64,000 nucleotides of DNA from NCBI GenBank assembly GCA_013178165.1, contig JABLXG010000001.1, positions 408,959 to 472,958 on the forward strand. The letters are read 5' to 3'. Each line of letters opens with the position of its first letter. Position 1 is the stretch's first letter. Below the pieces are notes generated by a model. That model saw nothing but the letters and a program-made list of their open reading frames with translations. It searched no databases and was not told the origin of the DNA. Source of the stretch: Anaerolineae bacterium (lineage in GTDB: Bacteria > Chloroflexota > Anaerolineae > Aggregatilineales > Ch27). Below are positions 7,821 to 15,448 of this stretch, piece after piece. The position numbers and the translations under genes are program-made.

Positions 7821-9569
7821 ATGAGCGACCAGAGTCACAAGACCAGAGACGAACTGCTCGCGGAAATCGCCGGGTTGCGCCAGCGCATTGCCGAACTGGA
7901 GGCTGCCCGGGCAGTGCGGGCTGCCGCTGAAGTAGGCGAGGAGCGCTTGCGTCAGGTCATCCAGAGCATGCCAGTAATGATGCTGGCCTTTGACGAAGAG
8001 CTTAACCATATCACTGTCTGGAATCATGAATGCGAGCGCGTCACCGGTTTCAGCGCCGAGGAAATCGTGGGCAAGCCGCAGGCCCTCTGGCTGATCTATC
8101 CTGATCCTGCCTATCGCGCCTACCTGCGGGATGAATGGCAACGCCGGGGGGACAACTACCGCGATTTTGAATGGAAGGTCGTCTGCAAAGACGGCAGCAC
8201 CCGCATTGTCTCCTGGTCGAACATCTCCGAGCTAATTCCCGTCCCCGGCTGGGGAACCTGGGCCATTGGTGTGGATGTCACTGCCCGCCGGCAGGCTGAA
8301 TCCGCTCTGCAAGCCGCCCATGACCAGCTGGAGCAGCGCGTCAGGGAGCGCACCGCCGAACTGGCCGAGGCCAATGCCCGGCTGCTGGCGGAGATTCAGG
8401 AGCGCCGGCAGGCCGAGGAAGCCCTGCGCCAGAGCGAGGAGCGTCTGCGCCAGGTGCTGGAGCACATGCCGGTGATGCTGATCGCCTATGACGAGCAGGC
8501 CGATACCATCCGCGTCTGGAACCGCGAATGCGAGCGCGTCACCGGGTATAGCGCCGCCGAGATCGTTGGCCGGTCGGCGCGGGAGATCAACCGTCTGCTG
8601 TACCCCGATTCTGCTTACCTGTCGCGCCTGTGGCGGGAGATGCTGGCCCGTGGCGATGACTACCGCGACTGGGAATGGGAATGGGTCTGCAAGGATGGCA
8701 GCCACAGGACCATCGCCTGGTCGAATATCTCCGCTCGTTTCCCCATCCCTGGCTGGGCCACCTGGGCTATTGGCGTGGATGTGACCGAGCGCCAGAAGGC
8801 CAAGGAGCGCGCCATCGCCCTGGGTGTCGAGCAAGCCCGCCGGGAAATGCTGGAACGCTTCATCAGCGACGCTTCCCACGACCTCAAGACGCCGCTAACG
8901 ACCATGAGGCTCAGCCTGAGCGTGATGCGCAAGACGCTGGATGAAGACGTCCATTCCCGTCACCTGACCATCCTGGGGATGCAGGTGACACATCTGGAAA
9001 GGACGGTCGAAGACCTGCTGAATATTGTCCGTCTGGACCAGGAGGAGGAGTTGGTCCGCAGCCCGGTGAATCTGGCCGCACTGGCGCAGAGCGTCATCGC
9101 CGAACAAGCGATGTTGATCGAGCAGAAAAACCATCATGTCACCTTTCAGGCGGAAGGCGATCCGCTGACTCTGATCGGCGATGAAATGGAATTGCACCGT
9201 CTGATCACCAACCTGCTGACCAACGCCTGCAACTACACATCCGCCGGCGGGCAGATCCTGGTTCGTGTCGCCCGGCAGGATGCCAGTGTTGTGCTGGAAG
9301 TCCAGGACAATGGGATCGGCATCAGCGAGGCGGAGCTACCCCACATCTTCAAGCGTTTCTACCGCGCCGACCGCGCCCGCAGCACTAACACCGGCGGTAT
9401 GGGGCTGGGCCTGCCTATTGTCCAGAAGATCGTCGAAGCCCACCACGGCCTCATCGAGGTTGATAGCGCACCGGGGCGGGGCAGCGTCTTCCGGGTCTTT
9501 CTGCCGCTTGACGCCGGAGGCGCCGAGGTTGCAGCGGGCGATCCGGACGGCAGCAGCGAGCATAGCTGA
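7821..9569 (+). CDS. Cytosolic PAS-PAS sensor histidine kinase
   Basis: 582 aa with no membrane segment. A coiled coil (residues ~8-45) leads to two closely related PAS/PAC units (~45-185 and ~220-355). Both carry VWN-ECERVTG, CKDGS and GVDVT motifs and are joined by a helical linker. HisKA follows (ASHDLKTPLTT, with the phosphoacceptor His) and then HATPase (NLLTNACNYT, DNGIGIS, GMGLGLPIV). No response regulator is adjacent. It sits 34 bases after moeA and 20 bases before the MoeA-PBP gene, so it is probably cotranscribed with cofactor genes. The signal is unknown; redox or gas sensing by PAS is possible but unproven. Confidence 0.9.
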   Translation: MSDQSHKTRDELLAEIAGLRQRIAELEAARAVRAAAEVGEERLRQVIQSMPVMMLAFDEELNHITVWNHECERVTGFSAEEIVGKPQALWLIYPDPAYRAYLRDEWQRRGDNYRDFEWKVVCKDGSTRIVSWSNISELIPVPGWGTWAIGVDVTARRQAESALQAAHDQLEQRVRERTAELAEANARLLAEIQERRQAEEALRQSEERLRQVLEHMPVMLIAYDEQADTIRVWNRECERVTGYSAAEIVGRSAREINRLLYPDSAYLSRLWREMLARGDDYRDWEWEWVCKDGSHRTIAWSNISARFPIPGWATWAIGVDVTERQKAKERAIALGVEQARREMLERFISDASHDLKTPLTTMRLSLSVMRKTLDEDVHSRHLTILGMQVTHLERTVEDLLNIVRLDQEEELVRSPVNLAALAQSVIAEQAMLIEQKNHHVTFQAEGDPLTLIGDEMELHRLITNLLTNACNYTSAGGQILVRVARQDASVVLEVQDNGIGISEAELPHIFKRFYRADRARSTNTGGMGLGLPIVQKIVEAHHGLIEVDSAPGRGSVFRVFLPLDAGGAEVAAGDPDGSSEHS

Positions 9570-9589
9570 CTGTCTTGGAAGAACGCTGT

Positions 9590-11551
9590 ATGGGCCAGGA
9601 GCGCAATATCTATCTGCATGACATCCCGCTGGAAGATGCATGGGCGATCTTTTCCGGCGCCTTGCAGCGCGCCGGGCAGTGGGGGCCATTCCCGGCGGAG
9701 AAAGTACCCGTCAACGAGGCTCTGGGGCGGGTGACCGCCGCGCCGATCTGGGCCAGGATCAGTTCCCCGCGTTACCATGCCAGCGCCATGGATGGCTATG
9801 CCGTCCGGGCGCGCGATACGCTGGGCGCAACCGAAACCGCCCCGGTGACACTGGAGGAAGGCACGCCGGAGACGGTCAGCCGCCCGGCGCTGGCGGTCAA
9901 TACCGGCTATCCCCTGCCAGATTGGGCCGACGCCGTGATCATGATCGAGCATGTCCAGCCGCTGGGTGGGGGCCGGCTGCTCATCCGCAGCCCGGTGGCG
10001 CCCTGGCAGCATGTCCGCCCGATGGGGGAGGACATGGTGGCTACCGAGCTGGTGTTGCCGGCCAACCACACGCTGCGCCCGGTGGACGTGGGCGCGGCGG
10101 CGGCCTGCGGCCACGCAACGGTCAGCGTCCGCCGTCGCCCGGTGGTGGCTATCCTGGCTACTGGCTCCGAGCTGGTGCAGCCCGGCGATCCGCTGCGACC
10201 TGGCGATGTGATCGAGTTCAACAGCCTGGTGCTGGCCGGGCAGGTGCAGGAATGGGGTGGCATCCCTCAGCGCCTGCCGCCTGTCCCCGATGACCCGGAG
10301 CGTATCCAGGAGGCCGTCCGGGCTGCCGCGTCGGTTGCCGATCTGCTCCTGATCAACGCTGGCTCTTCCGCTGGCAGCGAAGATCACACCGCTGCGGTGG
10401 TGCGGGCGCTGGGCCAGTTGCTGGTGCATGGCGTCGCGGTGAGGCCTGGCCACCCGGTGGTGCTGGGGATGCTGGAGATAGACGGTCGCCGCGTGCCGGT
10501 CATTGGCGTGCCGGGTTATCCGGTCTCCGCCGCCCTGACCGGCGAGATTTTCGTGCGTCCGCTGCTGGATCGCTGGCTGGGCCGTCCGGCGGAACCACCG
10601 CCAACGATCGAGGGCGAATTAACGCGCAAGGTACTCAGCCCGATTGGCGACGAGGAATACCTGCGGGTTACGGTGGGCCGGGTGGGGGAGCGTGTGCTGG
10701 TCACGCCGCTGGGACGCGGCGCCGGTGTGATCACCTCGCTGGTGCGGGCGGATGGCATCGTGCGCATCCCGCGCTTCAGCGAGGGGCATAACGCCGGGGA
10801 TCGGGTGACCGTTCACCTCTACCGCTCGCCACGCACAATCGAGCATACGGCGTTGATCAGCGGTTCCCATGACCTCACGCTTGACCTGCTGGCGCAGTTC
10901 CTGGCGGAACGCCACCCGGCCTACCGGCTGGTTAGCGCCCATGTAGGCAGCCTGGGCGGGCTGATCGCCCTGGAACGCGGTCAGGCGCATCTGGCGGGGT
11001 GCCACCTGCTGGATGTGGAAACCGGCGAATACAATGTAGCTTATGTGCGTCGCTATGTGCCGGGCAGGGCCGTCCGCCTGATCACCCTGGTTGGGCGTGT
11101 GCAGGGCCTGATCCTGCCCCGGGGCAATCCTAAACAGATCACGGGCATCGCTGATCTGGTCCGCGAGGATGTGCGCTACGTCAACCGCCAGCGCGGGGCG
11201 GGCACGCGCCTGCTCTTTGACCATTTGCTGGCGCGGGCGGGTCTGCACCCGGAGCAGATCACCGGCTATGAGCACGAGCAGATCACCCATCTGGCGGTGG
11301 CGGCGGCGGTGCAGAGCGGGCAGGCGGACGCGGGCATGGGCGTGCTGGCGGCGGCGCGCGCCCTGGATCTTGACTTCATCCCCCTGGCGACGGAACGTTA
11401 CGATCTGGCGCTGGCGCTGGAGTACGCTGACGTGCCGCCGGTGCGGGCCACGCTGGAGTTGTTGCATGACGACGCATTTCGTGCTGCGGTGGCCGCCCTG
11501 CCCGGCTATGATGTCGCCCGGATGGGGATGATCGTGGCGGATGTGCTATAG
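9590..11551 (+). CDS. MoeA fused to a C-terminal periplasmic-binding-protein-like domain
   Basis: 653 aa. Residues 1-~415 form a MoeA-type protein (MDGYAVRARDT, ILATGSELV, INAGSSAGSEDHT, HGVAVRPGHPV, GVPGYPVSAALTG). Residues ~425-645 form a PBP_like domain (SGSHDLTLDLLAQFL, GNPKQITGIADL, RGAGTRLLFDHLL) resembling molybdate/tungstate-sensing domains. The same fusion is known from archaea and some bacteria (family knowledge). The start at 9590 has GGAAG eight bases upstream. Together with the standalone MoeA it suggests division of labour, perhaps Mo versus W or different pterin forms (inference). Confidence 0.88.
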   Translation: MGQERNIYLHDIPLEDAWAIFSGALQRAGQWGPFPAEKVPVNEALGRVTAAPIWARISSPRYHASAMDGYAVRARDTLGATETAPVTLEEGTPETVSRPALAVNTGYPLPDWADAVIMIEHVQPLGGGRLLIRSPVAPWQHVRPMGEDMVATELVLPANHTLRPVDVGAAAACGHATVSVRRRPVVAILATGSELVQPGDPLRPGDVIEFNSLVLAGQVQEWGGIPQRLPPVPDDPERIQEAVRAAASVADLLLINAGSSAGSEDHTAAVVRALGQLLVHGVAVRPGHPVVLGMLEIDGRRVPVIGVPGYPVSAALTGEIFVRPLLDRWLGRPAEPPPTIEGELTRKVLSPIGDEEYLRVTVGRVGERVLVTPLGRGAGVITSLVRADGIVRIPRFSEGHNAGDRVTVHLYRSPRTIEHTALISGSHDLTLDLLAQFLAERHPAYRLVSAHVGSLGGLIALERGQAHLAGCHLLDVETGEYNVAYVRRYVPGRAVRLITLVGRVQGLILPRGNPKQITGIADLVREDVRYVNRQRGAGTRLLFDHLLARAGLHPEQITGYEHEQITHLAVAAAVQSGQADAGMGVLAAARALDLDFIPLATERYDLALALEYADVPPVRATLELLHDDAFRAAVAALPGYDVARMGMIVADVL

Positions 11552-11564
11552 GCAGGGGGATAGG

Positions 11565-13061
11565 ATGGTTGTGGGCAGGATCGCGGCGGTGGCGGTGATG
11601 GTGGCGCTGCTGGCAGGAGGGGCGGCACTGGCTCAGGAAGGCGACGCGCCGGGACGGGTGCTGGTCTGGCTGGCGCCCGGCCAGCCGGGTGCGCCCGCCG
11701 GACCGGGGATGCTGGCCTGGATAGTCCCCGGCGCAGCGTCGCAATTACTGGCCGAAGTGCCATCGGAAGGACCGCAGACGCGTGTCTTTGCCTGCGGGCC
11801 GGACGCGCTGGCTCCTGCCGGGGACGGCCTGGTGATCTTCGTTGGTGCGGAAACCGGTGGCCTGTACTACGTTCCTCTGAGGGTTGAAGGCGCGTTGATC
11901 CGTCTGGGGAATGCCCATGCCCTGGCCTGCAATGGGCCGGGGCGGGCCGCCTTCAGCCCTGACGGCCAGCGTTGGGCTTACATTGATTATCCGGCGGATG
12001 CTACCCGCCGCGCTCCCTTCGCCAGCGGGACGCTGCGCATCCTGACTATGCCTGCCGCAGCAGGCCTGGCCCCGTTTGTCGAAGCTGTCGCGTTCCCGGA
12101 GATTGTGGCTTTTACGCTGGGGGATGCCGGGGCATATGCCGTGCGTTTTTTCACCGATGTCAATGGCCTGGCTGACGAAGCGGCGCTGATTGGCTGGGAT
12201 GGCGCTGCCGGGCGTGAGATCACGACGCTCGTCCCCGCCCGCGGCTGTGACTGGACGAGCGCGGCCCTGGCCCCTTATGCTGGCGGTGGGGTGATCCTCT
12301 CGCTGGGCCAGCACTGCCCCGGTGGGTCGCAATGGCGGCTGTTCACCGTCAGCGACGATGGCGCAGCGACCGAGCACGTCTACATGCCCAGCGGCGGCGC
12401 TTACCTGCCGGCCAGCACGGTCAACCGGGTGATACCGCTGGCGGATGGGCAACGTGTCCTGGCGACGTTTCCGAACGGCCGGGCGGCCAGCGTCGCCAAC
12501 CTGGTGCTGGCTGATCTGACCGCCAGAACCGTCACGCTGGTCACCGAGGGCATAACGGTAGATACCTTTCCCGGTGGCCTGGCCCGGCTTCTCCAGCGTG
12601 CGCCGGATGGACGCTTCCTCGTTTATGTCAGTTCAACGGCCAATGACGAGCATTTCCTGCATCGCCTGGCTCTGGATGGTAGCGTCATGCCGGTCACGAT
12701 CAGCGCCGGGTCACGCGGGGATGTGATCGCCACCTTCAGCTTTGGCATGGACGGCCGCCTGGCTTTTGTCGCCGGGGGAGCAGGCGGCCAGGACAACACG
12801 CTGTTCCTCCTGCCCGCCGGCGAAGCTGCGCCGCAACGTGTGATGCGCGGGCGCTTCCTGCAGTCCACCAGCCTGATGACCGACGCTGGTGTGATCCTGT
12901 TGAACCACGTGCCTGCGGATACCGCCTATCCGCGCACGGCGACCGATCTGGTGCTGGCCGGCTTTGATGGCAGCCTGACGACGCTGCTGGAAGGGCGGGC
13001 GGCGGGCAGCTGGGGCTACCCGCTGGTGTGGCAGGCGCCGCCGGATGCGGTAGCCCCCTGA
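11565..13061 (+). CDS. Secreted beta-propeller-like (TolB/PD40-type) protein
   Basis: 498 aa with a signal peptide (VGRIAAVAVMVALLAGGAALAQ). The mature part shows PD40/TolB-like strands such as AAFSPDGQRWAYI and APDGRFLVYVSS, with hydrophobic repeat spacing that suggests a six- or seven-bladed propeller. There are no catalytic motifs. The ATG at 11565 follows CAGGGGGA. An in-frame ATG at 11541 would overlap the upstream gene and spoil the signal peptide. It starts 13 bases after the MoeA-PBP gene, so it may be cotranscribed. Function unknown. Confidence 0.7.
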   Translation: MVVGRIAAVAVMVALLAGGAALAQEGDAPGRVLVWLAPGQPGAPAGPGMLAWIVPGAASQLLAEVPSEGPQTRVFACGPDALAPAGDGLVIFVGAETGGLYYVPLRVEGALIRLGNAHALACNGPGRAAFSPDGQRWAYIDYPADATRRAPFASGTLRILTMPAAAGLAPFVEAVAFPEIVAFTLGDAGAYAVRFFTDVNGLADEAALIGWDGAAGREITTLVPARGCDWTSAALAPYAGGGVILSLGQHCPGGSQWRLFTVSDDGAATEHVYMPSGGAYLPASTVNRVIPLADGQRVLATFPNGRAASVANLVLADLTARTVTLVTEGITVDTFPGGLARLLQRAPDGRFLVYVSSTANDEHFLHRLALDGSVMPVTISAGSRGDVIATFSFGMDGRLAFVAGGAGGQDNTLFLLPAGEAAPQRVMRGRFLQSTSLMTDAGVILLNHVPADTAYPRTATDLVLAGFDGSLTTLLEGRAAGSWGYPLVWQAPPDAVAP

Positions 13062-13498
13062 TCGGCGGTGCGGTAGCCCTGGTGACTCTGTTGGTGGCCG
13101 GGCTGGATGCGCGCTTTAGCTGGTCGGCCATCTCTGCAGCAGCTCAGGGTGTTGCGCTTGTCGTGGAGATGGCCGGCCCGGGGCTTTCCGGCTGGGCGAT
13201 GGCAGTCAACCGCTTCTTCTCGCGTGTGGTGCGTATCCAGGCCGACCGTGGTCAGACGGTTGTAACCGACGGGCCTTACCGCTATATCCGCCATCCCGGT
13301 TACGCCGGGCTGATCCTTCATATGCTGGGGACGCCAATCCTGCTCGGTTCAGGGTGGGCGCTGCTACCAGCGGGGGTCATGGTGGCAACGATGATCGTGC
13401 GTACTATCCTGGAGGATCGGATGTTGCAGGCGGAATTGCCCGGCTACCGCGAGTACGCGGGGCGCACCCGCTGGCAGCTGATCCCCGGCGTGTGGTAG
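13028..13498 (+). CDS. Isoprenylcysteine carboxyl methyltransferase-family protein, N-terminally short
   Basis: 156 aa from a GTG that overlaps the upstream gene by 34 bases. The C-terminal half has the ICMT/PEMT signature: GPYRYIRHPGYAG, then RTILEDRMLQAELPGYREYA. Members are usually ~190-220 aa with two or three more N-terminal membrane helices. Here the start of the membrane domain is absent and no remnant can be read upstream, where the other gene occupies the sequence. It is either a short functional form or a truncation. The start codon is uncertain, as the ribosome site is weak. Confidence 0.65.
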   Translation: MAGAAGCGSPLIGGAVALVTLLVAGLDARFSWSAISAAAQGVALVVEMAGPGLSGWAMAVNRFFSRVVRIQADRGQTVVTDGPYRYIRHPGYAGLILHMLGTPILLGSGWALLPAGVMVATMIVRTILEDRMLQAELPGYREYAGRTRWQLIPGVW

Positions 13499-13551
13499 CG
13501 CCAGCAGCGGTCATCCCCTGCGGACTTGCCTGAGCAGCGGTGAAAAGACAA

Positions 13552-13590
13552 ACCGGAGGCTGTCCGCGCAGCCTCCGGTGGTGTTTTGAC
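13552..13590. terminator. Bidirectional hairpin between convergent genes
   Basis: An 11-bp perfect stem (13552-13562 with 13569-13579) has the 6-nt loop TCCGCG. It is followed by GGTGTTTT on the plus strand and by GGTTTGTCTTTT on the minus strand. It lies between the convergent methyltransferase and BTAD genes and can end transcripts from both. Confidence 0.7.
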
Positions 13591-13602
13591 AGCAGGTAAA
13601 TA

Positions 13603-14889
13603 TCAGCTCTGTCCGGTGATCTGCCGGTAGAGGGCGATGGTCTCTGGCGAGGGGGTGATGTTAAGCGTCTCCCGCAGGGATCGTTCCAGCTGGTGATATT
13701 GCTCAACCGCCTTCTCGATATCGCCCTTGCGGTAGTACAGGCTCATCACCTGGCGGTGGATGTCTTCGCGTTCCGGCGTCTCGCGCAGGGCACGGCTGTA
13801 GTGCTTGAGGGCCTCATCGATCCGGCCCTGCACCTCGCGGATGCGCCCCAGCCCGATCTGGGCGGTGGCGTTCAGGTGACGCAGTTCGGCGCGGCGCTCC
13901 CTGGCCCAGTCCATGTCCAGGCGGTGCAGGAAAGGCGCACGGTACAGGCGAACGGCTTCTTCCCAGTGCGGTTCGGCCTGTTGGTCATCAGCGGCCATGG
14001 CTTCTTCCACGGCTTTGGTAAACTTGAATACATCGTAGAAAATGTCCAGTTTGTCGCTATGGCTGTAGAAGCCGCTGGCATACTGGGTCAGGTCATAGCC
14101 CAGCCGCTCGTTGATCTTGCGCTTGGTGACATGAAACACATTGGTCGCCTCTTTGACGGAAAGCGTGGGCCAGAAGACGTCAAAAATCTCGTCGCGGGTG
14201 ACCAGTTCGTGATCCATGAAGAAGTAAAAGAGATTCTTGGGCAACTCGCCATCCCAGTGGGTGACGGGTACGCCGTTGACCAGCGTATGGCCGCGGCCCA
14301 GGGAAAAAACTTCAATGCGCGGGACTTCTGGCGCGGGTTCCGGCGGGGCGCTTTCCTCCGGCACGTATTCCGCCCCCAGCACGGTTGCCTTTTGCTCCGA
14401 GACCAGGTCAAACCAGGGCAGGTAAGCCTGCTCGCGGGCGTTGATGATGATCTGACCGTGCTCCGGCATATGCTCGATCAGGGCTTCCATGAAGCGCTTG
14501 GTTTCATCTTTTTCTGGCAGACGGTCGTATTGATCCAGAAGCAGGGTGAACGGTTCGCTGCTGAGCGCCCGCAGGTCTTCGGCAAGGGCGGCAGCCAGGT
14601 CCTGGACCTTGGCTTTGGCGGCAATAGCGGCGCGGAGATTTTCCCCAAAACCGTCGGTGGAAGCGTTTAGGTCTTCGATGAGGTTGTTGAGGAACTTGCG
14701 CAGGTTGCGATCGGTGGTCTGCAGGGCGTAGTAGTACAGGCCGCAGTCCGGTTCGCGCAGGTAACGGGACAGATAGGCATTGCGGTAGCGGTTGCGGGGA
14801 TAAAGGACAACCAGAGGGCTGCCGCCCGTCTCCCGCTTTAAGGCAAGAGGCCCTTCATTAATCAGACGTTCTGCTTTGCTTGTCGTCAT
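13603..14889 (-). CDS. BTAD-domain regulator with degenerate N-terminal ATPase region
   Basis: 428 aa. Residues ~20-160 look like the core of a STAND/MalT-type ATPase. A Walker B-like LLLDQYDRL is present, but the position of Walker A reads LYPRNRYRNAYL with no GxxxxGK, so nucleotide binding is unlikely. Residues ~195-290 form a winged-helix-like region (PKNLFYFFM, EIFDVFWP, NVFHVTKRKINERLGYDL). Residues ~300-425 are a BTAD/TPR domain (HYSRALRETPEREDIHRQVMS). SARP/AfsR-type regulators have the same wHTH-BTAD order. It is preceded by a 559-base spacer with a palindrome-bearing promoter. Target genes unknown. Confidence 0.75.
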   Translation of the reverse strand: MTTSKAERLINEGPLALKRETGGSPLVVLYPRNRYRNAYLSRYLREPDCGLYYYALQTTDRNLRKFLNNLIEDLNASTDGFGENLRAAIAAKAKVQDLAAALAEDLRALSSEPFTLLLDQYDRLPEKDETKRFMEALIEHMPEHGQIIINAREQAYLPWFDLVSEQKATVLGAEYVPEESAPPEPAPEVPRIEVFSLGRGHTLVNGVPVTHWDGELPKNLFYFFMDHELVTRDEIFDVFWPTLSVKEATNVFHVTKRKINERLGYDLTQYASGFYSHSDKLDIFYDVFKFTKAVEEAMAADDQQAEPHWEEAVRLYRAPFLHRLDMDWARERRAELRHLNATAQIGLGRIREVQGRIDEALKHYSRALRETPEREDIHRQVMSLYYRKGDIEKAVEQYHQLERSLRETLNITPSPETIALYRQITGQS

Positions 14890-15448
14890 AGCTCACCTGA
14901 CCTTTTGGCGCTCAAGAGACAACGAGTCTTGTTCAATCTTGCCGGCAGGGCGATATGATGGTCGGATGCAGGCCCTGGGTACCCGGCACAGGGTATGACC
15001 CCGCAGAAAACTGAAATCTTTAGAGACCTACAATAAAGACCCTGCTACCAGCTACTTTAGTATGGTGGGTTATTGTATCAATAACAACGGCGCCATGCTA
15101 GCGACCTCGCCCTGGGTTGTCAAGACCTCTCTTGTGCCACGAAGCGCGGGGACTGGCTGCCAAGCTGGCACTGTCTAAGGGTGCCGAACTACAGTCCCGG
15201 CAGCTGATTTTTCAGGCCAGGATGGAGGAGCAGTCTGCAGGTCGGGTCTGTGGCAAGCACATCACTGGTAGATCCCCACTTTGTAGTGCCGATGGTTTCC
15301 GGGACGATTCATAACCGGAAGACTTTATGTGATAACAATGCTTATCTTCGTTTACCACAGTTTTAAGTATATGACAACATTTTGCTGCCGGAAAATATTA
15401 ATATATCGTTTATGTAAGTTGGGATACTGTTATCTGCCGGGCGGCCCC
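14890..15448. other. 559-base spacer, AT-rich at its distal end
   Basis: There is no convincing gene: a 65-codon ORF on the plus strand lacks a ribosome site and domain signal. The half near the BTAD gene holds the promoter and palindrome listed separately. The stretch ~15310-15435 is markedly AT-rich for this genome (runs such as AAAATATTAATATATCG). It also has a second weak minus-strand promoter-like pair, TTGTCA and TAAACG, spaced 17 bases. The AT-rich tract may be a foreign remnant or a binding region for nucleoid proteins; this is inference. Confidence 0.5.
15059..15087 (-). promoter_or_regulatory. Promoter with embedded operator for the BTAD gene
   Basis: On the minus strand TTGTTA (15087-15082) and CATACT (15064-15059) are 17 bases apart. 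The spacer and part of the -35 box hold a perfect inverted repeat, GTTATTG-TAT-CAATAAC (15069-15085). This geometry suits a repressor or autoregulator. The start codon is ~170 bases downstream, which leaves a long leader. Confidence 0.45.

Noticed and set aside
15117..15314. 65-codon ORF in the 559-base spacer
   Set aside because: No ribosome site, no domain, and composition unlike its neighbours' coding sequence.
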